Source: Musicola paradisiaca NCPPB 2511 (GTDB lineage: Bacteria > Pseudomonadota > Gammaproteobacteria > Enterobacterales > Enterobacteriaceae). Taken from it: a stretch of 64,000 nucleotides of DNA. The position numbers and the translations under genes are program-made. The stretch is from NCBI RefSeq assembly GCF_000400505.1, contig NZ_CM001857.1, forward strand, positions 4,411,868 to 4,475,867. Direction: 5' to 3'. Shown in pieces: positions 49,642-59,473 of this stretch (positions within the stretch are counted from its first letter, which is position 1; the number at the start of each line of letters is the position of its first letter). Below the pieces are notes generated by a model. That model saw nothing but the letters and a program-made list of their open reading frames with translations, was not told the origin of the DNA and did not search any database.

Positions 49642-50934
49642 TCAGGAAGGACGAGATGCCACCCCTGGACCGGGTTCAACGTCACGGCCGGATAACACAT
49701 CGTTCAGCTGTTTGGCATCAAGCTGCTTACACCATTTAGCAACCACCACCGTCGCCACGCCGTTGCCCACCAGATTGGTCAGAGCACGGGCTTCCGACAT
49801 GAAACGGTCGATACCCAGAATCAGCGCCAGCCCCGCTACCGGCAAATGTCCCACGGCGGAGATCGTCGCCGCCAGTACGATAAAGCCGCTACCGGTAACA
49901 CCCGCCGCGCCTTTGGAAGACAGCAGCAGCACCACCAGCAGGGTGATCTGGTGCCAGATATCCATATGGCTGTTGGTCGCCTGTGCAATAAATACGGCAG
50001 CCATCGTCAGATAGATAGAGGTGCCGTCGAGATTGAAGGAGTAACCGGTCGGGATGACCAGACCCACCACGGATTTTTTACAACCCAGTTTTTCCATTTT
50101 CTCCAGCATACGCGGCAAGGCGGACTCTGAAGAAGACGTCCCCAGTACAATCAGCAGCTCCTCACGGATATAGCGAATGAACTTGAAGATGCTAAAACCG
50201 GTCGCTCTGGCGATAGATCCCAACACCAGCACCACGAACACAATACAGGTGATGTAGAAACAGATGATCAGCTGTCCCAGTTGCACCAGCGTCCCCACCC
50301 CGTATTTACCGATCGTGAACGCCATGGCACCGAACGCCCCCAACGGCGCCAGACGCATAATCATGTTGATGATGCCGAAAATCACGCGGGAGAAGCTGTC
50401 GATCACGTCGAAAATCAGCGTTCCTTTATCGCCCAAATGGTGCAGCGCAAACCCAAACATCACCGCAAACAACAGCACCTGCAGAATGTTGCCGCTGGCA
50501 AACGCGCCAATCACGCTGGAAGGGATCACATCCATCAGGAAGGGAACAACCCCTTGCTGCTGAGCCTGACTGGCATAGTTAGCCACAGCTTTCGCATCCA
50601 GCACGGCGGGATCAACGTTCATACCGACGCCAGGTTGCAGCACATTCACCACGATCAGACCGATAATCAACGCCAGCGTACTGACAATCTCAAAATAAAG
50701 TAAGGCCACCGCGCCGGTACGCCCAACGGCCTTCATACTCTCCATCCCGGCAATACCGGTAACAACCGTACAGAAAATGACGGGGGCAATAATCATCTTG
50801 ATCAGTTTGACGAATCCATCGCCCAAAGGCTGCATTTGCTGCCCTAGCGCCGGGTAGAAATGCCCCAACAACACCCCGATAGTAATAGCGGTAAGAACTT
50901 GAAAGTAGAGACTTTTAAATATTGATTTTTTCAT
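49642..50934 (-). CDS. dctA: DctA, C4-dicarboxylate:proton symporter
   Basis: A 430-residue sodium/proton:dicarboxylate symporter of the DAACS family. It has about eight membrane helices, the serine-rich re-entrant loop ([15 protein letters not shown]) and [19 protein letters not shown]; later [19 protein letters not shown] holds the conserved Asp/Arg substrate residues. It takes up succinate, fumarate and malate aerobically. ATG 50934 ([12 protein letters not shown]) is chosen from homology. A CRP site lies about 280 bases upstream. Confidence 0.96.
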   Translation of the reverse strand: MKKSIFKSLYFQVLTAITIGVLLGHFYPALGQQMQPLGDGFVKLIKMIIAPVIFCTVVTGIAGMESMKAVGRTGAVALLYFEIVSTLALIIGLIVVNVLQPGVGMNVDPAVLDAKAVANYASQAQQQGVVPFLMDVIPSSVIGAFASGNILQVLLFAVMFGFALHHLGDKGTLIFDVIDSFSRVIFGIINMIMRLAPLGAFGAMAFTIGKYGVGTLVQLGQLIICFYITCIVFVVLVLGSIARATGFSIFKFIRYIREELLIVLGTSSSESALPRMLEKMEKLGCKKSVVGLVIPTGYSFNLDGTSIYLTMAAVFIAQATNSHMDIWHQITLLVVLLLSSKGAAGVTGSGFIVLAATISAVGHLPVAGLALILGIDRFMSEARALTNLVGNGVATVVVAKWCKQLDAKQLNDVLSGRDVEPGPGVASRPS

Positions 50935-51433
50935 AGTGACGTCCTTTGGATGGAAAGACACGAGTGGACAAAGAACGGAGGAAAGATGCCACCTGCGCTT
51001 GCGCCGGAAAATAACACCCAGGTAACAGACTGGATACTTTTATAACTTTAGTTTGTAAACATCCGGTTAAAAACAAGAACTGAATCACATCAGCCGGTAA
51101 AGGCGTTAAAACATTGCGTTAATTATTCAATAACAACACTCGTCATACTTCTCTGTCGAAAACACCGGCAACCCCTTATGACATATCAAGTTTGGACATA
51201 AAACAGCGATATTTTCGTGAACCGGATCACAGGTAAAAACCGGGTTAACAATAAGTAACGCCAGGCCGGTGACGCCAATAACGCACATCGCGATTTTGTT
51301 TAAATGTACGCATCGATTAAATGCACGCACAAGGAAGCACGTCGGCGTTCTGACGAATGTCGCCAACCCGACGCAAAGGGGAAACAGGCTATCAATAGGC
51401 GACGGGAGCGCGCTCCCATCGCGAAAGGAAAGA
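50935..51433. other. dctA promoter region, between dctA and the bcs operon end
   Basis: About 500 bases holding the dctA leader and a CRP site at 51216-51231. The short ORFs here are not protein-like. No terminator that would end bcsZ is obvious. Confidence 0.5.
51216..51231. promoter_or_regulatory. CRP (cAMP receptor protein) site
   Basis: CGTGA-ACCGGA-TCACA differs by one base from the TGTGA-N6-TCACA consensus. Catabolite control of dctA by CRP is established in E. coli, and the site lies upstream of dctA. Confidence 0.6.
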
Positions 51434-52432
51434 TTATCGGCCGCTGGCGATATAGGCCAACAGGTGCAGACTGGATGAGTAATAATCCTCCGACGCATTC
51501 AGGCTGGCCGGAATATCGCCGGGGCTGCCCATGGTCAGATCGCGGATCGCCAGCAACCCATCCCGCATGCTGTAAGGCGCGGTATTGTTATTGAGTACAT
51601 CAATCCATGCCGGCGTATTCAGCCGGGAGTAATTACGCCAGTAAAGCTGAAACGGCACCAACGCCAACGTTTTGGCGTCATACCAATACAGATAGAGGGG
51701 GATGCGAATGGCATCGTAGCTGAAACGGGGCGGCCAGTTGGTTGCGGGCGCCATGGTGCCATCCGCATTCAGCGCTACCCAGTCCACCGGCAGTTCCACC
51801 TTGCCGAAACGCATTTCGCCCAACAACGCCAGCCCATCGTCAATCAGCTGACGCCAGGCCTGAAGATGGCTGTGGCGCGCGAAATCCTGCCAGGCCGGGA
51901 ACAAAAAATAGGATGGATTGAGAATGACATAGCTGTTCTTGTTAAAACCGTTGGCCCCCGGCAACATCACGGTACGCCCGGCAAATTGCACCACGTTACG
52001 GGCCAGGATCGCTTTTTGAATGACATCCGAGGCCAGCAGATAACGGTTCTCCTGCCATTTCTCCCCGGCTTTCAGTAAAGCCCAGGCAATCAATACGTCA
52101 CCATCCGCAGCATTGTTGCGATCCACCACCGGATTACTGTCCATCGGATTGTAACGCCAGTAAAACAGACCGCTCTTGTTATCCTGCAAATGTGTTTGCG
52201 TCCAAGTCCACAGGCCGTCAAACGCACTCCGATCATTAAAATACACCGCCATGAGCATGGCGAACCCTTGCCCTTCCGTGTGACTGATATTCTTGTTGCC
52301 GGTATCCAAAATCCGGCCGTCCTGAGTCATAAAACGACTTTTGTAGCTGTCCCACCCGCTTGCCGCCGACGCCGCCATACTGAACCACATCATCAGTAAC
52401 ACCATGCCAACACGCCATACCGGCTTGATCAT
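51434..52432 (-). CDS. bcsZ: BcsZ, cellulose-operon endo-1,4-beta-glucanase (GH8)
   Basis: A 332-residue secreted GH8 enzyme (E. coli BcsZ 368). The signal peptide (about 1-24) ends ASAA. The catalytic acid Glu lies in TEGQGFAM and the base Asp in FSYDAIR. It trims nascent cellulose in the periplasm. ATG 52432 is chosen because AGAGGCGAG precedes it and the correct bcsD frame ends over it (TCATGA overlap), indicating coupled translation. The frame is open to 52651, but that part is bcsD. Confidence 0.95.
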   Translation of the reverse strand: MIKPVWRVGMVLLMMWFSMAASAASGWDSYKSRFMTQDGRILDTGNKNISHTEGQGFAMLMAVYFNDRSAFDGLWTWTQTHLQDNKSGLFYWRYNPMDSNPVVDRNNAADGDVLIAWALLKAGEKWQENRYLLASDVIQKAILARNVVQFAGRTVMLPGANGFNKNSYVILNPSYFLFPAWQDFARHSHLQAWRQLIDDGLALLGEMRFGKVELPVDWVALNADGTMAPATNWPPRFSYDAIRIPLYLYWYDAKTLALVPFQLYWRNYSRLNTPAWIDVLNNNTAPYSMRDGLLAIRDLTMGSPGDIPASLNASEDYYSSSLHLLAYIASGR

Positions 52433-52913
52433 GACTCGCCTCTTGTCCGATTTTGATAACGAAACAGCAGAACGGCGCCGTCCTCTGTTTCCTGGTAAGC
52501 CATTGGAACCTGTTCGCCCCCCCCTGCAAGCGTAACCACCGGGAATACATCCCTTGCAGCACCGCGCCCATCGCCAGACGCCAACGGTTGCCGCTGGACG
52601 ATTGTCCGGCGGCAGGCAACGCGATATGGAGAATCTCCAGCCGGTTATCATACGGACGAAGATCCACGCACCCCCAGTGGAATTCCGCCAGCACGCTGTT
52701 GATGGCTTGCTCCAGCTCGGCGACGGTTTCCACGATGGGCAGAGGGTAACGCTCCGCCAACTGCGCCCCCATTTGGGACAAAAACAGTTGGCTCTCCTGC
52801 TCGCCGGCGTTCGCCATCATGCCGTTAACGATGATATCGAACAGATCGGTCCATCCCGCCTGACGCTGCTGCTGGAGATAGTAGTTCATGGCATGCACCT
52901 GTAACTCACTCAT
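52429..52913 (-). pseudogene. bcsD: bcsD, cellulose crystallization/packing subunit, frameshifted at a G8 run
   Basis: Read from ATG 52913, the protein matches BcsD (AxCesD-like) for its first 130 residues ([29 protein letters not shown]). At the G8 run (C8 on the plus strand, 52517-52524) the frame is lost. With one extra G the reading continues [19 protein letters not shown] and [12 protein letters not shown], stopping at 52429 in a TGA that overlaps the bcsZ start; this would give 161 residues, the family size. As given, the frame runs on through bcsZ for another 95 residues. It could be a sequencing error, a real mutation, or slippage. BcsD forms an octamer that organises cellulose export. 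Confidence 0.8.
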
Positions 52914-52915
52914 GC

Positions 52916-55900
52916 TTATTTACCCCCAAGCCCATAACGGAAATAGAGCAGGGCCGATGTTTCGTTGTAATTGCCGAACGTGTCATAACCCAGTTGCCCG
53001 CCGACGGTAACGTCTTTGGTGACGCGATAGTCGGCGCCGAGATGCACGTTGTAACCAATACCGTTTTTGCTATCACCGGCATAATGGGATTCCCTGGCGA
53101 AACCGTTGGTCACTGCGTCGTCAAGGAACGTCTGCCATTCCGGATTATTGGGGAAGTAATCGCTCTTATCGCGGGTATAGGACTGATACCCTACGGAAAC
53201 ACCCGCCTTGAGGTTCAGGTTGTCATATCGCTGGCTCCACTCAATCGGGAACGAGACCGACACATAGTTCTGCGGGCTGAAATAACCGCCCTGACCATAG
53301 CTGTAGTAACTCAGGTTCTTATCGAAATCCATCCAGCTCAGGCTGATACCGGTTTTCAGCTCGCGATCGCGCTCATGCACCGGGCGAACATAGGCGCCGG
53401 CATTGGCCATCAACGCACGGTTACTTTTCACATTCTCGCCCAGATAGCTATAGGCGCCGATACCGCCGTAGAAACCCGCATCGCCATTGTCATAACTCAG
53501 CAACGCATTGCCGCCGTTTTTTAGTGACCTGCCCCCAATACCGGCCGGTAAACGCCTCTTTCTGACCGACATAGGAAAGCAGGCTGTCGGTAACGGCCCG
53601 ACGCTCCCCGGTCAACACCAAAGTCAGGAAGTCCGACAGCTTGGGCGACCACTGCACGCCGCCGACAATCGTGGTCAACTCCTGCCCCAACGGCGTACTG
53701 CCCAAATCCAGCTTGTAGTTCTTGCCGATCAGCGCGAAGTTCAGCTCCGTCCCGGTCGCTTTCTGGGAATCCGTCGAACTGGTGGTCGCCGTATTCACGT
53801 CAGGTCTAGTGGCGGACGACAGCGAGCCGACTATCGAATTAATGTTGTTACGCCCGCTGGCGGTAAGCGGATTCAGGTCATTGAAACTGACGCTGGAAAG
53901 CCCAAGAGTGCTAAGAATGTTTTGATACAACGTCGCATTCGTCGTCTGCAATCCATTGATGGTATCGACGATATTTTGTACCGCAACCGCTCCGGCGCCC
54001 GCGCCATAACGCCGGTAAGCGTCCCCGCTGGCGCTGCCCGAACTCATGGTCATCGGCGTCGCGGTAAAGTTGATGCGCGCATCGCCGAAAGTCCCGCTCG
54101 ACCAGGTCAACGGCGCTTTGATTTCATTCAACCGGCTCAGGCCGGATTCGCCATCGCGGCTACGCATCTGCACCCCGGCCTGCGCCCAGCCGCCGGTATC
54201 GCGATCGATATCGTCCATCATGCGGGTGATCTGGTTCAGCGTCTCTTCCTGCTGGGAGGATACGGAGGTGGAGGCCAGTTGAGTATCCCCGGTCGCGACG
54301 CCGCTGGAGCGCTGCCACGGCATCACGTTGCCATAGGACGACGTCGTCGGTGTCCGGCTGGCGGCGGTGGCCGCAGCACGGCTGCTTTCCGACGATGATC
54401 GATAAATAAAGGGGTTGTCCGCCACCGCCAGGCCGCCAGGCCGCCAATCGTCGCCCGATACCGCCGCATTATCCAGCCCGACCGCCTTCGCTCTGGCGGT
54501 ACGCAGATAGGACATCGCTTTGTCTTTATCGCCTTCGGCGTCGGCCACCCGCGCTAACAACAACAAGCGTTCCGGCGTCTGTTCACCCTGCAGGCCATTC
54601 GCCAACGAACGGGCTCGCTGCGTATCATTCTGCGCCAGCGCCACGTTGATGGCGCCGACGCGCGCATCCTGGGTCGGCGTGTCATTCGCTATCAGATAGC
54701 TATAAACCTCTCCCGCCTCTTTCGTCATCTTGCCGGACTGGTAGAGACGCGCCATCGCGAACATCAGATCGGTATTCTTCGGATCGCGCTGCAACGCGCG
54801 AGCCAACATATCGTAAGCCGCCGCGTACTGTTGATCCTCACGCAGACGATCCGCCTCGCGGATAACATTGCCATTGCGCAAACCTTCCAGCTGCGTCGGC
54901 GTACTGCGCGCTATCAGCTCCGGCTTGTTCAGCCACGCTTGCGCTTCATTCACCAGCCCGGCCTGATTCAGCACGCCGATCTGCGCGGCGTATTCACCCG
55001 CGCCGCCCTGCACCCCACGCTGCATGTTGCTGCGCACCACCGAAATCGCCGCGCCGGTTTCACCGGCCGCCGCCAGCGCCTGCGCCAGCTTACCGGCATC
55101 CACCGGGTTTTCCGGCGGCGCAACCGTCAACGCCCGCAGCGTATTGGCTGCGGCGGCATTTTCGCCGCGGGACAGATAAACCTGCGCCGTCGCCATCTGC
55201 AAATTGAAATTGACCCGCTGCGACAAATCGCGCACCGCCTGGTTCTGATTACGCGGCGGAATGCGCGTCAACAGGGAACTGGACTGCTGCCAGGCCTCGC
55301 TCTCGCTGGCGAACAGCGCGGCGGCATACAGATCGTCCGGGGTCGCATTGGGCCGCTGTAGGGGTTGCATCAACGTCGCAGCCGACGCGGTATCTCCCTG
55401 TTGCCGATAAATACGCGCCAGATCGAGCCGCACCCAGCCATCGTTCGGAAAACGCTGCATTCCCTGCTGGAGTAAACCGATTGCCCGGGCCGTATTCCCC
55501 GCCGCCAGTTCCTGTTTCGCCTGCGCACGCAGCGGATCGCTGACGTCCACCGGCTTCGGCGTCACGCTTTGACGCACGCTTGCCGGCAGCGCCGCCAGAT
55601 AGGCATTGGCCTCCGCACCGCGGTTTTGCTGGCGCAGCACGTAATACAACCCTTCTTTGGCATTACGGTTTTCCGCATCGCTTTGCAGCACGCTGCGGTA
55701 CATCTCTTCCGCTTCGGTAAACCGGTTGCTGCGCCGCAATACGTCGGCACGGAACAACTTCGCCGAAATGCCCTTCTCGCCGGACTCTTGCGTCAATGGT
55801 TCGCTGATCGTCAATGCCTGCGCGGCATCACCGGACTTCATCGCCTGTTGTGCGCTATTCAACTGTGAATAAAAACGGGCATCGTCAGCCTGCTGCTGGC

Positions 55901-56912
55901 GTTGCGTGCTGCTCTGCCCACCCTGACGGGCGGCGCGAGCCAGATAATCCGCCGAGGCCTTAAAGTCGCCGCGACGCTGGGAGACATACCCCATCCCCGC
56001 CAGCGCATCGGCGTCGTCGGGGTTGGACTTCAACGCCTGGCTGAACGCCTCCTGTGCGGTTTGCAGGTCGCCGTTATTGAGTGCGGTAAACCCTTTGTCC
56101 TTCTCGTTACCGCCGATGTTCTTGCGGTAATAATCCATCACCGCTGAATCCTGCGGATGACGCTGTTGATAGACCTGATACAGCGAAGCGTCTTCCGATT
56201 TCGGCCCGAGCCACAGCAACGCTTGCCGCATGGCGCGATCCGCGTCGTCATTGCCTGATGCCAACCCGCTGAGGATTTGCAGGCCCTCGCGTCGCGTCGG
56301 CTCCTGATAGGTTAGCGCTTTACCCAACGCCAGCGTGGCGTTGGTATCCTGCGGGTGAGACGCCGAAAACTCCCGCAGATGGTCGATCGCTTGCGGCAGC
56401 AATGTCCGGTCGCCCGCCATGGTCAGGTAGTATTCCGCCGCCACGCTGGCGGGCGGTTGATTTCCGACAAACAGATTGCGCCAGGTCTGCAACGACGCCG
56501 TAATATTGCCGCTGCGCGCCTGCTGGCGCGCCAGCGTTAACTGCGCCTGAGGAATAGTCGCCGCCTGTCTGGCGTTATCCAGTGCCGTCAGTCGGGGATC
56601 TTGCGGCGATACTTTGCTTAAACGATCGCGCCACTTCGTCGCCTCCGCGTTATTGCCCGCGTTCTGGGCGTATAGCGCCATCAGGTACAGCGCCTGCGGG
56701 TTATTGGCGTCCACCATCAGGATTTTCTGCAATGCATCCCGCGCCAGCTCGTCATGCGAGCGCTGGTGCCAATAGTCGGCCTGGTCGAACAGCGCCTGTA
56801 CCGCCGGATTGGGGTCGGCCGCCAGCGCAGGCAGAGCCAACGCGCCGGACACCATCACACTGGTCAAATACCCCAACCGTCGTACCCTGGTATTGAATGT
56901 TGTGATTTTCAT
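52916..56912 (-). pseudogene. bcsC: bcsC, cellulose export TPR/outer-membrane channel protein, frameshifted at an A6 run
   Basis: From ATG 56912 the protein has a signal peptide (about 1-31), many TPR repeats (about 32-800, for example DADALAGMGYVSQRRGDF and SPQDPRLTALDNARQA) and the start of the BcsC outer-membrane domain. At an A6 run (T6 on the plus strand, 53517-53522) the frame shifts and stops at 53490. In the next frame the expected C-terminal beta-barrel continues (GGNALLSYDNGDAGFYGG and further, ending LLYFRYGLGGK at 52916). Removing one A restores a 1331-residue protein. As it stands the barrel would be missing and export should fail. The bcsD gene begins two bases after this stop. 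Confidence 0.82.
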
Positions 56913-56923
56913 AGGAGATTCGC

Positions 56924-59473
56924 TTATTTTTCCGACCCCGAATACCGCTGCCGGGTATTCAACCGACGATGAATCTGACGCTTCAATACGCCAGCCAACC
57001 CCAACCCTAAAACCAACGCCAGCGCCAATGCGGACAGCGCCAACAGTACCGCATGCTGATTGGCGTACCAGACCAGCATCATGTACCAGGGCATTTCACC
57101 GCGTGGGAACTGCGGACCGACCCGAAAACTGTGCACGCCATTCTCATCGGTAATGATGGCCGCGTCGCCGCGGATACCGGCATTCAACGCGCTGACGTTC
57201 AAATCGCTGTGCAGACGCAACAATTGCTCGTCATTGCTGGCCGTCGCCATCACCACCACGCGATCCGAGCTCCACGGCGAGCGATAACTGATAAAACCAC
57301 GCCAGGCTTCATTGGAGGAAAAATAACGATCGGCATCCATCGGTGAACGCTCCCAATCCCCCGTCAGCAAGGTCATTAATTTCGGCCAGGTGCCCAGCGT
57401 ATTAGCGCCCAGCGTGTGCCCGCTGATACGAAACGGCGAACCGTCCAGCAGCGATTGGGGGAAGCCCGACTGCTGCAACGAGGACACCACCAGCACATCG
57501 CTGTTGCGCAGTTTCTCGCGATCCGCATCCGAATTGGGCAAACCGAAGATAACGCGATTATGGTTCAGGGTAACGCCGGTGCTGTCCCCGGCGCGTCCCG
57601 CCAGATCCAGCGCCAGACTGATTTCCGCATCGGAGGGTTTCTCCGGCAGCATGATCACTGTCTGGGCGTAGTCCGCCAGCCGGGAGAACGGGAACGCCGC
57701 CCCCACGAAATAGGACAGATTCGGCAACAGCGTGAAATGCCGCGTATCGGTCAGATCGATGGATGCGCTGTCCTTAATCTGGCTTTTGATATTGTTGTTG
57801 AGCAACACGTTGCAGGGCGCATCTTCGCGGGCACGAATATCGAAATAGAGCTGAAACTGGTTATAACCGTAAATCAGGTACGGCTCGACCTTCAGCAGAT
57901 AACTTTCCTGACGGCTATCGCCGCCAATCTGGCGCCATAGATGCTGCAAAGCCCCGATCTTATTCACCGTCAGATTGCGCAGAAAAGTGCCGTTCAGGGT
58001 CACGTTCAACTGCGAGCGGTCTTCATCAATCCAGCTTTCCGCAGGAAAACGGTAATCAATCTGCACCGGCACCGTTCCCCCGTCCCACAAGAACAGATCC
58101 GGCGCCGCGCGGAAGTTAATACGCAACGGATCATGCCAGATGCCGCTGGTGGTCATGCTTTGGTCTTTGCGTAACAGCTCGCTCAGGTGTACCGGACGAT
58201 CAGTGGTAATCCAGGTCGGCGCGTCGTAAGCCTTGCGAAACGGAATGGTCTGCGGCGCTACCGCCAGCGTGGAATCATCCAGATCCAGCGTCTGGCTAAC
58301 CAAACGGTACGCTGCCTGACGCAATTGCCCCTCATCGCGTCCCAGCACCAGCATCAGCTTGTAGACCGGGTTATCCGGATTATCGATCAACTTGAGCGTC
58401 GGCCCGGCGGCGTCCGGCAGCGTCAGACTGCCGATTTTCTGCCCCGGCATCCCGAAAACGATGCCGTTTTTCTCCGGTAAAGCATCGTGCAACGCCGGGA
58501 AGGACACGCCATATCCATCGCGCTGAATCCCCATCCAGGACGCCACCAGCATCGCCGCGCTGACCTGCGCCGGCGAGACATTCGCCGGGAACACCATCGG
58601 TACAATGGCCGGCGTCATCTGCATGTTATCGATAAACGGACGGGGGAAATTCGCCAGCCGGGTACCGATGTTCAATTGTTGGCCTTCCAGCTGCAACGAT
58701 GTCGTCGGCAGGATGGTCACGTTATAGCGGGCGGCGCTGTCGCGTTCGCACAGCAGGCGCTCGGCGTCATTAACGCGAAAACTGAGGTTATTGCTGGATA
58801 CCACCATCGCCGCCGGGATATCCAGCTGGTAATTGGCGGTTTCGCCGCCGCTGGCGCTATTGAGAGGAATGGTGCCCAGCGGTTGCCCGTTCAGCATCAT
58901 CTGCATGGAGGTATTCAGCGCCGCCAGCTCGGGAGAAACACGCAGGGAAAGATCCAGCCGGGCGTTAGTGATGACCTGATCAGCCGGAAGCGTAAAGACG
59001 ATCCCAGCCTGCGCTTGCCCGCCCGCCAGCGTGATCCCGTCCAGTTGCCCCATCTGCGCAACGGTAATCGCACTGGCCAGCGGTTGGTAAGCGCCTGCTC
59101 CGCTGCTCTGTAACGCCAGCCAGGGGACAATGACCGTCGGCGTGGTCGTCGCTGGCGTAGCCTCGGCGGCGGGTGCCGAACCTGACGCCGCTGTCGGCGC
59201 CGGTACCGGCGTCAACGCCGGCATCGTCGGCAAGGATGAAACAGCCGACGTGTTCGACGGCACAGTCGACAAGGATGAAGCCGCAGGCGCGTTCGTCGGC
59301 ACGGCGGCAGAGGCGGCCGCCGAACCGTGGGCGCTGTCGCCGCCTGGGCTCAGCATCTCCGGCAACCGTTCCTGCGCATCGCCTTCGCCCGCCGCCAGCG
59401 CCCAACCGGTCGCCAGCGTCAATACGCTGCCGACGCACACTGACAATAGGGTGTTGAGAATACGTGGTCTCAT
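56924..59473 (-). CDS. bcsB: BcsB, periplasmic c-di-GMP-dependent cellulose synthase subunit
   Basis: An 849-residue inner-membrane-anchored protein. A signal peptide (about 1-28) is followed by an Ala/Pro/Thr/Ser low-complexity stretch (about 35-110), unusually long for BcsB, then the carbohydrate-binding and flavodoxin-like domains (FPAESWIDEDRSQLNVTLNG) and a C-terminal membrane anchor (about 815-837, LLALSALALALVLGLGLAG) with a basic tail. It guides the glucan across the periplasm next to BcsA. The start overlaps the bcsA stop by four bases (ATGA). Confidence 0.94.
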   Translation of the reverse strand: MRPRILNTLLSVCVGSVLTLATGWALAAGEGDAQERLPEMLSPGGDSAHGSAAASAAVPTNAPAASSLSTVPSNTSAVSSLPTMPALTPVPAPTAASGSAPAAEATPATTTPTVIVPWLALQSSGAGAYQPLASAITVAQMGQLDGITLAGGQAQAGIVFTLPADQVITNARLDLSLRVSPELAALNTSMQMMLNGQPLGTIPLNSASGGETANYQLDIPAAMVVSSNNLSFRVNDAERLLCERDSAARYNVTILPTTSLQLEGQQLNIGTRLANFPRPFIDNMQMTPAIVPMVFPANVSPAQVSAAMLVASWMGIQRDGYGVSFPALHDALPEKNGIVFGMPGQKIGSLTLPDAAGPTLKLIDNPDNPVYKLMLVLGRDEGQLRQAAYRLVSQTLDLDDSTLAVAPQTIPFRKAYDAPTWITTDRPVHLSELLRKDQSMTTSGIWHDPLRINFRAAPDLFLWDGGTVPVQIDYRFPAESWIDEDRSQLNVTLNGTFLRNLTVNKIGALQHLWRQIGGDSRQESYLLKVEPYLIYGYNQFQLYFDIRAREDAPCNVLLNNNIKSQIKDSASIDLTDTRHFTLLPNLSYFVGAAFPFSRLADYAQTVIMLPEKPSDAEISLALDLAGRAGDSTGVTLNHNRVIFGLPNSDADREKLRNSDVLVVSSLQQSGFPQSLLDGSPFRISGHTLGANTLGTWPKLMTLLTGDWERSPMDADRYFSSNEAWRGFISYRSPWSSDRVVVMATASNDEQLLRLHSDLNVSALNAGIRGDAAIITDENGVHSFRVGPQFPRGEMPWYMMLVWYANQHAVLLALSALALALVLGLGLAGVLKRQIHRRLNTRQRYSGSEK

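Noticed and set aside
51127..51498. 123-residue minus-strand ORF between dctA and bcsZ
   Set aside because: Composition is not protein-like and it overlaps the end of bcsZ and the dctA promoter region.
52236..52428. C-terminal extension of the bcsD frame into bcsZ
   Set aside because: Out of frame with well-conserved bcsZ and unlike any BcsD; an artefact of the frameshift.
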